NCBI RefSeq assembly: GCF_965213555.1 | Contig: NZ_OZ243890.1 | Location: forward strand, 1,364,001-1,428,000 | Source: Acuticoccus sp965213555 | GTDB taxonomy: Bacteria > Pseudomonadota > Alphaproteobacteria > Rhizobiales > Amorphaceae | DNA: 64,000 bases | Direction of reading: 5' to 3' | In this document: positions 56,488 through 64,000 of the stretch, one piece after another | Layout: each line of letters starts with the position of its first letter | How positions within the stretch are numbered: position 1 is the first letter of the stretch | The notes under the pieces: generated by a model | The model's database searches: none | What the model was told of the DNA's origin: nothing | The model's input: the letters and a program-made list of their open reading frames with translations, nothing else | Translations under genes and position numbers: made by a program

Positions 56488-57251
56488 CCGCACGCGGCCG
56501 CACCCGGCCTCATGTCCAACGGCGACCGCGTGCGCACCGCCACCGGCGAGGGCGGTGCGGACGCGCGGCGGCGCCCTTCACGGCGCGCTCGCCCACCTCG
56601 CTTGGCCAACCGGCCGCATGCGCTCCGACATCGCGGCGTGACCGCACGCGGCCGCACCCGGCCTCATGTCCGACGGCGACCGCGTGCGCACCGTTACCGG
56701 CGAGGGCGGTGCGGACGCGCGGCAGCACGCCTGGAGCGGCCACCCCTGCCTCGTCGCGTCGACGAGGCCGCATGTGCTCCGGCATCGCGGCGTGACCGCA
56801 CGCGGCCGCACCCGGCCTCATGTCCGACGGCGACCGCGTGCGCACCGCCACCGGCGAGGGCGGTGCGGACGCGCGGCAGCACGCCTGGAGCGGCCACCCG
56901 TGCCTCGTCGCGTCGACGAGGCCACGTGCGCTCCGGCATCGCGGCGTGACCGCACGCGGCCGCACCCAGCCTCATGTCCGACGGCGACCGCGTGCGCACC
57001 GCCGCCGGCAAGGGCAATGCGGACGCACGGCGGCGCCCTCTACGGCGCGTTCGCCCACCTCACCTGGCCAACCGGCGCGTGCGCTCCGACATCGCGGCGT
57101 GACCGCACGGGTGCGCCCGGCAACATGTCCGACGGCGACCGCGCGCTCCAACGACGGCGAGGCTGGTGCGGACGCGGGGCAGCATGCCTGGAGCGGACAC
57201 GTGTGCCTCGTCGCGTCGACGGCCGGCAGCCGCGTTGACATCACAGCGTCC
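56488..57251 (+). repeat. tandem array of five ~154-bp units derived from the purD 3' end
   Basis: Units run 56488-56641, 56642-56795, 56796-56949, 56950-57102 and 57103-57251 (154, 154, 154, 153 and about 149 bases). The first four end in ATCGCGGCGTGA like purD itself. Each starts CCGCACG and holds TGTCC(G/A)ACGGCGACCGCG, which aligns with purD from about 56354; conceptual translation GDRVRTATGEGGADARRR parallels purD GGRVLTAVATGDDVADARQR. Units 1 and 4 keep the purD-like tail (GCCCACCTC, TGGCCAACCGGC); units 2, 3 and 5 carry another tail (CACGCCTGGAGCGG, CTCGTCGCGTCGACG). The period is not a multiple of three, so no long protein is implied. Divergence grows toward the right end. Confidence 0.9.
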
Positions 57252-57325
57252 CTTCGCCGGTCCTCGCGCCGGTGGGCAGGCGTCCGGTCATCAGCCCGGG
57301 CAGGCGCGTGGCGCTGCGGCTCAGG

Positions 57326-58075
57326 TCAAGCGGTCCACCCGCCGTCGACGTTGATCGTTTGTCCGGTGACGTAGCGCGCGTGGTCGGAGGCGAGGAACGC
57401 GACGAGCGCGCCCACCTCGCGTGGCGTGCCGAAGCGGCCGAGCGCGGTCCGCCCGATCATCTCGGCCGCCATCGGGTTGGCGTCGACGTTCGCGGGGTTC
57501 ATCTCCGTGTCGATGGGTCCGGGCTGCACCGCGTTGACCGTGATGCCGCGCGCGCCGAGCTCGCGTGCCAGCGCCCTCGCGAGCCCTGCCTCGGCCGCCT
57601 TGGAAGCAGTGTACAGCGATAGTCCCGGGAACGGCGCGGTGTCGCCGAAGATTGAGCCGATGACGACCACCGCGCCGCCGTCCGCAAGGTGCGCCTCCGC
57701 CGTGCGCACCGCCTCGGGGACGCTGCGGACGTGGAGGTCGAAGCTCGCATCGTAGCGCGCGTCGTCGGTGCCCTCCAAGGGTCCAGCATCGAACGTCCCG
57801 GCGGACGCGACGAGGACGTCGAGCCCGCCGAACTCTTCGACGGTGCGCGTGACGGCCCCGGCGCTGGCGCCGCGCTCGGCAGCGTCCGCGGCGATGGCGA
57901 GGCCGCGTCGGCCTTCGTCGCGGATCGCCTCGACGACGCGTTCGGCGCGCTCGGCCGATCGCGCATAGGTGATCGCGACGTCGGCGCCGAGGCGCGCGAG
58001 GAGCAGCGCCGTCTCGGCGCCGATGCCGCGGCTGCCGCCGAGGATCAGCGCCGACTTTCCGTTGAGCTGGATCAC
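57326..58075 (-). CDS. SDR family oxidoreductase
   Basis: The 249-residue protein is a classical short-chain dehydrogenase: cofactor loop LGGSRGIGAETA near residue 12, LVASAGTF near 88, catalytic Ser in VVIGSIFGD near 140, YTASKAAEAGLARALARELG (Tyr/Lys) near 156, NAVQPGPIDTEM near 183, and the C-terminal VTGQTINVDGGWTA. The substrate is unknown. Start GTG 58075 has GGAGGA seven bases upstream. It is divergent from a TetR gene, which probably controls it. Confidence 0.9.
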   Translation of the reverse strand: MIQLNGKSALILGGSRGIGAETALLLARLGADVAITYARSAERAERVVEAIRDEGRRGLAIAADAAERGASAGAVTRTVEEFGGLDVLVASAGTFDAGPLEGTDDARYDASFDLHVRSVPEAVRTAEAHLADGGAVVVIGSIFGDTAPFPGLSLYTASKAAEAGLARALARELGARGITVNAVQPGPIDTEMNPANVDANPMAAEMIGRTALGRFGTPREVGALVAFLASDHARYVTGQTINVDGGWTA

Positions 58076-58154
58076 GGGTCATCCTCCGGTGAGCGGGCGC
58101 GGCGTTCGACCGTCACCCGGCGTCGCTGCGCGCGGATGGCGTTTGCGACCGACC

Positions 58155-58207
58155 GGTACTAAATGCTGGGCGAGGATGGGTTCAAGGGGTAACGTACCAA
58201 AAGGTAC
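58155..58207. promoter_or_regulatory. candidate TetR operator with GGTAC half-sites
   Basis: The divergent SDR/TetR intergenic region contains a perfect inverted repeat GTACC-AAAA-GGTAC at 58194-58207 and another GGTAC at 58155-58159. Its place 24 bases before the tetR start and between the two divergent genes suits an autoregulatory operator. Confidence 0.55.
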
Positions 58208-58231
58208 AAAAATCCGCGGTGGGATGCCACG

Positions 58232-58816
58232 ATGGCTGTCGGACGACCCAAGACGTTCGATGCGGAGGCCACGCTGGATGCGGTGGTCGAGATCCTCTCC
58301 CGCGAGGGCGTCCGCGCCACCTCGCTGAACGAGATCGCCGCGCGCACCGGCGCCTCCAAGCCCGCGCTCGCGCGCGCGTTCGGCGGCAAGGAGGCGCTGA
58401 CGGTACGGGCCCTGGAGCGCTACCTATGCACGATCGAGGCGCCGCTGCGCGAGGCGTTGGCCGGGGATGGGTCGCTGGAGGAGGTGGCGACGCGCTACCT
58501 CGGGGCGTTCGCAGCCCTCCACACCCGCACGAATTCGGCGCCGGGCTGCCTCCTTGCCACGGCGTCCAGCGACTGCAGCGCGCTCGAGGATGGCCCGCTG
58601 CGACGGACCGTGGAGGCCGCGCTCGCCGAGAACCTCGCCGCGCTGCGCGACCGCCTTGCGCGGGCGGGAGCCCAAGCGCCGGACGACCTCGCGCGCTTCC
58701 TGGCCGGACAGACGGTCGCCATGAGCGTCATGGCGCGAAACGGCGCGACGCGGGGCGACCTGACCCGCTTCGCCAAGCTCGCGGTGCGGGCGGTCCGCGA
58801 TGAGGCGGACCTCTGA
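58232..58816 (+). CDS. TetR/AcrR family transcriptional regulator
   Basis: The 194-residue protein has an N-terminal helix-turn-helix: GRPKTFDAEATLDAVVEIL, then TSLNEIAARTGASKPALARAFGGKEAL (about 31-57), the TetR DNA-binding pattern. The C-terminal ligand domain contains the TetR_C-like APGCLLATASSDCSALEDG segment near 104. It likely represses the divergent SDR gene. The inducer is unknown. Confidence 0.88.
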   Translation: MAVGRPKTFDAEATLDAVVEILSREGVRATSLNEIAARTGASKPALARAFGGKEALTVRALERYLCTIEAPLREALAGDGSLEEVATRYLGAFAALHTRTNSAPGCLLATASSDCSALEDGPLRRTVEAALAENLAALRDRLARAGAQAPDDLARFLAGQTVAMSVMARNGATRGDLTRFAKLAVRAVRDEADL

Positions 58817-58856
58817 CGTAGGCTTCCTCAACGGCCCGGCGAGCGCAGGCGTTCGA

Positions 58857-59858
58857 TCAGCGCGACAGGTCGACCACCACGCGGCCGCGCACCTTGCCTT
58901 CCAGGATGTCGCGGCCGAGCTGCGGCACGTCCTCGAGGGAGGCCTCGTCCACCATCGTCTCCAACAGGTCGAGGGGCAGGTCCCGTGCCACGCGCTGCCA
59001 GGCGGTGAGGCGGGCCTCGCGGGGCTGCATTACCGAATCAATGCCGAGGAGGTTCACCCCGCGCAGCAGGAACGGGACCACCGTCGCGCCGTCGAGCTTG
59101 GCGCCGCCGGCAAGGCCCACCGCGGCGATGGAGCCGCCGTAGGTGAGGAGCGTCAAGGCGTGAGCGAGCATGGCGCCGCCCACCGCGTCGATGCCGCCCG
59201 CGTAGGTCTCGCGGCCGAGCGGGCGCAGCGGCGGATCGGCAAGGTCGCCGCGAGGGACGATGGTGCTGGCGCCCAGGGACTTCAGGTAGTCGGCCCCCTC
59301 CGGCCGGCCGGTCACCGCAGCCACCTCGTAGCCGAGCTTGGCGAGGATCGCGGTCGCCACCGAGCCGACGCCGCCGGAGGCGCCGGTGACGAGGATCGGC
59401 TTGCCGCCGGGCCGCACGCCGTGGTCCTCCAGCGCCATCACGGCGAGCATGGCGGTGAAGCCCGCGGTGCCGACCGCCATCGCCTGGCGCGCGGTGAGCC
59501 CGTCCGGCAGCGGCACCAGCCACTCTCCCTTGACCCGCGCCTTGTCGGCGTAGCCGCCCCACCAGGCCTCGCCGACGCGCCAGCCGGTCAACACCACCGC
59601 GTCGCCCGGCTGGTAGCGCGGGTCGTCCGACGCTTCGACCGTGCCGGCGAAGTCGATCCCGGGCACGTGCGGGTAATTGCGCACCAGGCCGCCGCCCCCG
59701 GTGACGCACAGCCCGTCCTTGTAGTTCACCGTCGAATGGCTGACGCCCACCGTGACGAGGGGATCGCCGTCCGCGTCGGAGGGCAGCCGCGCCTCGTCGA
59801 TCTCCTCGACGGAAGCGGAGACCCCGCTGTCCGACTTGTCGACGATCAGTGCCCGCAT
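58857..59858 (-). CDS. acuI: acryloyl-CoA reductase AcuI/YhdH-type MDR oxidoreductase
   Basis: The 333-residue protein is a zinc-free medium-chain reductase: STVNYKDGLCVTGGGGLVRNYPHVPGIDFAG near residues 42-72, NADPH loop VTGASGGVGSVA near 157, and LLRGVNLLGIDSV with the YhdH/AcuI-specific C-terminus. AcuI reduces acryloyl-CoA to propionyl-CoA with NADPH, used in DMSP or 3-hydroxypropionate catabolism and as detoxification. The AcuI/YhdH family is well supported; the exact substrate is inferred. It lies 53 bases downstream of a GbsR-type regulator gene on the same strand. Confidence 0.85.
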   Translation of the reverse strand: MRALIVDKSDSGVSASVEEIDEARLPSDADGDPLVTVGVSHSTVNYKDGLCVTGGGGLVRNYPHVPGIDFAGTVEASDDPRYQPGDAVVLTGWRVGEAWWGGYADKARVKGEWLVPLPDGLTARQAMAVGTAGFTAMLAVMALEDHGVRPGGKPILVTGASGGVGSVATAILAKLGYEVAAVTGRPEGADYLKSLGASTIVPRGDLADPPLRPLGRETYAGGIDAVGGAMLAHALTLLTYGGSIAAVGLAGGAKLDGATVVPFLLRGVNLLGIDSVMQPREARLTAWQRVARDLPLDLLETMVDEASLEDVPQLGRDILEGKVRGRVVVDLSR

Positions 59859-59911
59859 GGCGCGCCTCCCCTTCCCCGGTTCGTGGCGCGCATCTAGCCC
59901 GCGACGCGCGC

Positions 59912-60502
59912 CTAAGGCGAGGGGTCCCGGTCCGGGTCGTTGCTCGCCGGCCGCGGGCGGCGCAGCGGCAGCACGTTGCCCCGCTTGGTGACGAGCTCCG
60001 TCACCCGTGCACCGAGGCTGAGGAGCTGGATCAGCCGCTCGGTGCGCACCGCGCTCATGTCGTCGTACCAGCCGGTGAGGAGCTCGATGAGCCCCGTCAG
60101 CTCCTCGATGCGGGCGCGCGCGTAAACGTCGCCCTCCGCGGAGTGCTTGGCCATCTGCAGCTCACGCAACTTGGACAGCGTCGGGTCGATCTCCCGCCGC
60201 TTGCGCTCCTCGACGAGGGTGCGGACGATCTCCCAAAGGTCGGTCGGGGTGGTGAAGTACTCCCGGCGGTCACCGGGGAAGTGCTTGAGGCGCACGAGTT
60301 GCCAAGCCTGCAGCTCCTTCAGCCCCATGGAAACGTTGGAGCGCGAGAAGCCCAGCCGATCGGCGATGTCCTCGGCGTTGAGTGGATGCTCGTTGACGAA
60401 CAAGAGCGCGTAGATCTGGCCGACGGTGCGGTTGATGCCCCACCGCGACCCCATCTCGCCGAAGTGCAGGACGAACTCCTCCTGCAAGGGGGGAAGGTTC
60501 AC
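59912..60502 (-). CDS. GbsR/MarR family transcriptional regulator
   Basis: The 196-residue protein has a winged helix typical of GbsR-like regulators: RTVGQIYALLFVNEHPLNAED near 25-45, IADRLGFSRSNVSMGLKELQ (recognition helix) and LKHFPGDRREYFTTPTDLWE. A helical C-terminal part follows. Start GTG 60502 follows GGAGG by six bases. It is encoded just upstream of the AcuI-type gene and may regulate it. A relatively AT-rich stretch near 60568-60580 upstream may hold its promoter. Confidence 0.87.
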   Translation of the reverse strand: MNLPPLQEEFVLHFGEMGSRWGINRTVGQIYALLFVNEHPLNAEDIADRLGFSRSNVSMGLKELQAWQLVRLKHFPGDRREYFTTPTDLWEIVRTLVEERKRREIDPTLSKLRELQMAKHSAEGDVYARARIEELTGLIELLTGWYDDMSAVRTERLIQLLSLGARVTELVTKRGNVLPLRRPRPASNDPDRDPSP

Positions 60503-60633
60503 GCGTCGCCTCCAGAACCACGCACTCGCGAGCCCGTCCGCGCCCCGATGGACGCGGACGATCCCCCTTATAGTAGGATGGACGCGACCCCGTTTTCACC
60601 TGCGAACCTCGGGGCAACCGGCGTGGCGTCCGG

Positions 60634-61635
60634 TCAATCGTAGCCGACCTCGTTGTAGATGCGCTGCGCCACGTCCGTCATGTCGGCGAACTCGGCGACG
60701 GGGAGGTCGTCCGCGACGAAGTCTCCCATCTCCTGCACGGCCTCGGATGGCTCGACCTCGGGCAGGACCGGGTACTCGTCGTTGCCGTCGGCGATGAGCT
60801 TCTGCGCCTCGGGCGACAACAGGTACGCGACGAACGCCTTGGCATTGTCGAGGTTCGGCGAGTTCGCGGCGATCCCCATGCCGGAAACGTTGATGTGCGT
60901 GCCCGTCGTCTCCCGGTTGGGGAAGACGACGCCGATCTGGTCGAGCCCCTCGGAGAGGCCGGCGACCTCCTTCCGAGCGGCGCGTGCGTAGTAGTAGTGG
61001 TTGGAGAGGACGATGTCGCACTCGCCGGAGACGATCGCGCGAAGCTGATCGGTGTCGCCGCCCTCGGGCGCGCGGGCGAGGTTGTCCTTCACCCCCTCGG
61101 CCCACTGGCGCGCGGCCTCCTCCCCGTCGTGGATGATGATCGAGGCGAGCAGCCCGAGCATGTAGACGTTGGATGAGGAGCGCGTGCAGACCATGCCTTC
61201 GTACTTGGGATCGGCGAGCGCCTGGTACGTCTGCGGCGGGTTGGAGACGTCGTTCTCGTCGTAGAAGATGAGCCGCGCGCGGGTCGTCACCGCAGCCCAG
61301 TTCGGCGTCCTGAGGCTTTCGGGGACGACCTCCCCCACCTTCGGAACGTCGAGGGGTTGCAGGAGCCCTGCCTCGTCGGCGCGTCGCAACCGCCCCGCGT
61401 CCACCGTGATGAAGACGTCGGCGGGCGACAGTTCCCCCTCCGACATCATGCGCTCGATGAGGATGTCGGCCTCGTCCTCGATGCGGTTGACCTCGATCCC
61501 GGTACGCTCGGTGAAGTTGTCGTAGAGCGCCTCGTCCGTGTCGTAGTGCCGCGAGGAGTACAGGTTGACCTCGCCCTGGGCCGCCGCCGGGCCAGCGATC
61601 GCCAACACGGCGAGCGTCAAAAGTGTTCTTCTCAT
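60634..61635 (-). CDS. iron(III) ABC transporter substrate-binding protein (FutA/FbpA-like)
   Basis: The 333-residue precursor has a signal peptide (RRTLLTLAVLAIAGPAAAQ) and the FbpA/FutA pattern: VNLYSSRHYDTDEALYDNF near residue 22, DVFITVDAGRLRRADEAGLL near 72, and the ferric-binding tyrosines in VLSNHYYYARAA near 213. Related proteins bind ferric iron in the periplasm. ATG 61633-61635 follows GGAGG, and the frame upstream of it is not conserved. No permease or ATPase gene is adjacent. The 132 bases upstream (61636-61767) are markedly AT-rich for this genome and likely hold its promoter. Confidence 0.88.
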   Translation of the reverse strand: MRRTLLTLAVLAIAGPAAAQGEVNLYSSRHYDTDEALYDNFTERTGIEVNRIEDEADILIERMMSEGELSPADVFITVDAGRLRRADEAGLLQPLDVPKVGEVVPESLRTPNWAAVTTRARLIFYDENDVSNPPQTYQALADPKYEGMVCTRSSSNVYMLGLLASIIIHDGEEAARQWAEGVKDNLARAPEGGDTDQLRAIVSGECDIVLSNHYYYARAARKEVAGLSEGLDQIGVVFPNRETTGTHINVSGMGIAANSPNLDNAKAFVAYLLSPEAQKLIADGNDEYPVLPEVEPSEAVQEMGDFVADDLPVAEFADMTDVAQRIYNEVGYD

Positions 61636-61767
61636 TAGGTCCTCCGAGCCTGCGTTGCATGCGGACCTAGTTGCCAGAAGAACTTCGGTCAACGTTCAAC
61701 GCAAAGATCGGAGTTGGACGAATACAAAAGTAGCTGCCGAACTACATTGAACTAGAACAATGCAATC

Positions 61768-64000
61768 CTAGTACTCGCGCTCGTAGTACAGGCCGACCGA
61801 GGCTTCGTCAGTGAACGCCTCGGCGCGGGCGGTGAGGCCCCGAGTGAGGTCGAGGTTGACGGTGACGCCCGTGGAGCGCGGCCCCGCGCGCACGCCCACG
61901 TAGACGTTGTCGGCGATGTAGCGCCCGGCCTCCACGGCGGTGCCGCCGGACGGGGTGGTGATGATCTCGAGGTTGTCGAGGCCGGAGAAGGCACGCACCT
62001 GGTCGATGATCGAGGGACCGCTGCCTGCGCCGGCGAGCTCGGCCACCGCGGCGGCGAGCTGGGCGAGCTGGAACGGCGACAGGTCCGCGACCGAGCGGCC
62101 GAAGATGAGCTGCGCCAGCACCTCGTCCTGCGGCAGGTCAGGGTCGGACTCGAAGCGGATCTGCGGGTCCCTGGCTGGCCCGTCGACGACGACGCGCACC
62201 GTGACCCCCCGGTTCCGCGTCTCGGCGACGAGGCGGATGATCGGGTTGAGGTCGCCGAACAGCGTCACCTCGCCCTCGGTGAGCTCGATGCGCTGGGTGA
62301 GGATGACGACGCGGCCGCGGATGAGCTCGAAGCGCCCGACCGGGCTGACGTCGGAGATCGGCCCCGTCAGACGCACCCGCCCGCCGAGCTCCGCGTCGAT
62401 GCCGCGACCGCGGATGAAGACGCGGCGCGGTGCGTCGATGGTGACGTCAAGGGTGAGGCCCGACGCGCCGTCTCCGCCGTTCGCATCCGGATCTTCGGCG
62501 AACGGCCCGGCGTCGGCGCGGCGCAGGGTCTCGAGGACGTCCGGGGGCGTCGCGATGTGCGCGACCTCGAGGAGCGCCGCGGTCCCCGACAGGCGGGTCG
62601 GCACGGAGATCTCGGCGCGGTCGACGGCGACGTTGCCGGCGATGGTCGGCCCGGCCGCGAGGGGTCCCGTCACGGTGAGCGAGGCGTCGAAGGTGACCGC
62701 GATCAGCCGACCGTCGGCGTAGCGCGCGTTGCGGGCCGTAACGGTGAGGTCGGCGGGGAACCCGTCGCCGAGGCCGATGGAGCCAGCCACCGAGACCGTC
62801 CCCTCGCCGAGCGTCGCGGTAAGGCGGTCGATGACGACGCGGTCGCCCGTGAGGGAGGCATCGAGCGAGGCTCCCGTCAGGGACAGGTTGGACTGCGGGT
62901 CGGTGAAGGAGACGTTGGCGGCCGACAGGTCGCCGGTGATTTGTGGGTCGGCGAGCGAGCCCGTCGCGCGCGCACGGACCGTCGCGGTGCCGTCGAGGCT
63001 CGCGCCCCGCTCGATGAGGAAGCGGTCGGCGAGCGACAAGGGGGCCGTGGCGTCGACGGTGACGTCGAGGCCGGGACCCGACAGCGGCACCGTGCCGGAA
63101 GCGGCGACGTCGAGCCCGCCACCGTCCGCCCGCAGCGAGGCGAGCTCGACGGCGCCGTCCGCGAAGGTGCCGGCGACGTCGATGGAGACGGGGTCGACGC
63201 CGACGTTGCCCAGCGGTGCCGCCGACACCCCGCGGGCGGCGAGGTCGAAGCGCGCCTGCGGGTCCGCGAGGCTGCCGGACGCGCTCGCCGTGCCCGACAG
63301 CGTGCCGGTGATGCCGAGGCCGGGACGCACGCCGTTGGCCAGGCCGAGGGGCAGGTCGGTTACCGTCAAGTCGACGTCGAGGGCCTCGCCGACGCGGCCC
63401 TGCGCCGTCACGAGGCCGCCGCCGAGCCGCACCCGCGCGTCCTCGAGCTCCACCGTGCCGTCCGCGAAGGCGCCGTCCGCCTCGATCGCGGCGGGCGGGA
63501 GACCGGCGTCGCGGATCGGTTGCGCGGTCACCTCCGGGGCGACGACCTCGAACGTCACCCGTGGATCGCTCGGCGAGCCAGTGGCGACGACGCGGCCCGA
63601 CAGCGTGCCCGACACCTGAAGCTCCGGCCGCACCGCGTTGACGATGCCGAGCGGCAGCGCGTCGAGCTCGGCGGTGACGTCGAGCGTGTCCGGACCGACG
63701 GTGCCGGACGCGCGGACCGCGCCGGTGCCGATGGCGGCCTCGGCGGTCTCGAGGGTCGCGACGCCGTCGGCGTAGCGTCCGGCGACCTCGGCGGAGATGG
63801 CGCCGACGCCCGTGCCGTCGAGCCGGCGGGCCGAGGCGTCGGCCACACGAACGGAGAACGTCGCAGAGGGGTCGGCGAGCACGCCGGTGAGGTCCGCCTC
63901 GCCCGACAGCGTGCCCGTCAGGCCGAGGTCGGGGGCGACCGCGTCGGCGAGCGCCAGCGGCAGGGCGTCGACGGCGACGTCGAGGTCGAGCGCCTCGCCG
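61768..64000 (-). CDS. tamB: translocation and assembly module protein TamB, 5' part beyond window
   Basis: The frame is open to the right edge: I read it through from 63882 to 64000 without a stop, so only the last ~743 residues are seen. They consist of beta-rich repeats of about 90 residues (TGTLSGTASASGSLADPQARF, SGTLSGRVVATGSPSDPRVTF). The conserved DUF490 C-terminus follows: RGRGIDAELGGRVRLTGPI, QIRFESDPDLPQDEVLAQL, LTRGLTARAEAFTDEASVGL and final YEREY. TamB bridges the periplasm and moves phospholipids or outer-membrane proteins with TamA, whose gene would lie beyond the edge. Confidence 0.92.
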   Translation of the reverse strand, partial: GEALDLDVAVDALPLALADAVAPDLGLTGTLSGEADLTGVLADPSATFSVRVADASARRLDGTGVGAISAEVAGRYADGVATLETAEAAIGTGAVRASGTVGPDTLDVTAELDALPLGIVNAVRPELQVSGTLSGRVVATGSPSDPRVTFEVVAPEVTAQPIRDAGLPPAAIEADGAFADGTVELEDARVRLGGGLVTAQGRVGEALDVDLTVTDLPLGLANGVRPGLGITGTLSGTASASGSLADPQARFDLAARGVSAAPLGNVGVDPVSIDVAGTFADGAVELASLRADGGGLDVAASGTVPLSGPGLDVTVDATAPLSLADRFLIERGASLDGTATVRARATGSLADPQITGDLSAANVSFTDPQSNLSLTGASLDASLTGDRVVIDRLTATLGEGTVSVAGSIGLGDGFPADLTVTARNARYADGRLIAVTFDASLTVTGPLAAGPTIAGNVAVDRAEISVPTRLSGTAALLEVAHIATPPDVLETLRRADAGPFAEDPDANGGDGASGLTLDVTIDAPRRVFIRGRGIDAELGGRVRLTGPISDVSPVGRFELIRGRVVILTQRIELTEGEVTLFGDLNPIIRLVAETRNRGVTVRVVVDGPARDPQIRFESDPDLPQDEVLAQLIFGRSVADLSPFQLAQLAAAVAELAGAGSGPSIIDQVRAFSGLDNLEIITTPSGGTAVEAGRYIADNVYVGVRAGPRSTGVTVNLDLTRGLTARAEAFTDEASVGLYYEREY

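Noticed and set aside
56488..57251. The 154-base tandem array as a CRISPR
   Set aside because: Units are far longer than CRISPR repeats, there are no unique spacers of constant length, and the units are purD-derived; no cas genes are present.
56512..57374. Overlapping 100-190 codon open frames within the purD tandem array
   Set aside because: The frames arise because the repeat period is not a multiple of three and the DNA is GC-rich; none has a ribosome-binding site or family resemblance.

Overview
The window is a 64 kb piece of a very GC-rich (roughly 70%), gene-dense chromosome. Gene content and order point to an alphaproteobacterium, most likely of the order Hyphomicrobiales (Rhizobiales). 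Supporting blocks are tsf-pyrH-frr-uppS-cdsA-dxr-rseP-bamA-lpxD-fabZ-lpxA-lpxI, serC-serA, tolQRAB-pal-cpoB-tilS-ftsH-glmM, the ctaCDB-coxF-ctaG-ctaE-surf1 oxidase cluster beside tldD, and pmbA-cysQ-DUF4170-waaA-lpxK beside DUF2093. The genus cannot be fixed from the sequence. No rRNA, tRNA, phage gene, insertion sequence or CRISPR array was seen.

Layout. 1-12.1 kb (minus): translation factors, UMP kinase, undecaprenyl and CDP-diglyceride synthesis, MEP pathway, site-2 protease, BamA and lipid A genes, with many ATGA-type overlaps; lpxI runs off the left edge. 12.3-15.2 kb: beta carbonic anhydrase and a chromate-efflux pair (rhodanese-ChrB, ChrA). 15.5-18.4 kb: serA and serC behind a structured leader that resembles the alphaproteobacterial serC RNA motif. 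18.7-30.9 kb: glmM, two small envelope genes, ftsH, tilS and the full Tol-Pal system with ybgC. 30.9-34.7 kb: mutL, then (plus) a HAD phosphatase and ribF. 34.7-40.9 kb (minus): aa3-type cytochrome c oxidase subunits and assembly factors. 41.2-46.0 kb (plus): a membrane-anchored IalB-like protein, tldD, an alpha/beta hydrolase, DUF2237, class II aldolase, DUF2093. 46.0-50.6 kb (minus): pmbA, cysQ, DUF4170, waaA, lpxK; pmbA and cysQ each carry a single-base frameshift. 50.8-53.8 kb (plus): a DUF6101-like gene and an RTX zinc metalloprotease. 54-57.3 kb: divergent ubiA and purD, with purD followed by a tandem array. 57.3-60.5 kb: SDR/TetR pair, AcuI-type reductase, GbsR-type regulator. 60.6 kb to the right edge: an iron-type substrate-binding protein and the 3' part of tamB.

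Most notable. (1) Five tandem units of about 154 bp after the purD stop are diverged copies of the last ~135 bp of purD itself; the first three carry a strong hairpin. (2) A ~110 bp mosaic element made of two palindromes occurs twice, 38 kb apart; in both places its terminal CTAG supplies the TAG stop codon of the neighbouring minus-strand gene (serA, ubiA). (3) The partner genes pmbA and cysQ are both broken by one base. (4) rpsB is missing from its normal place next to tsf.

Functionally the window is dominated by envelope construction (lipid A, Kdo transfer, BAM, Tol-Pal, TamB, FtsH/RseP proteolysis) and respiration, with small accessory insertions (chromate resistance, secreted protease, TetR/SDR).
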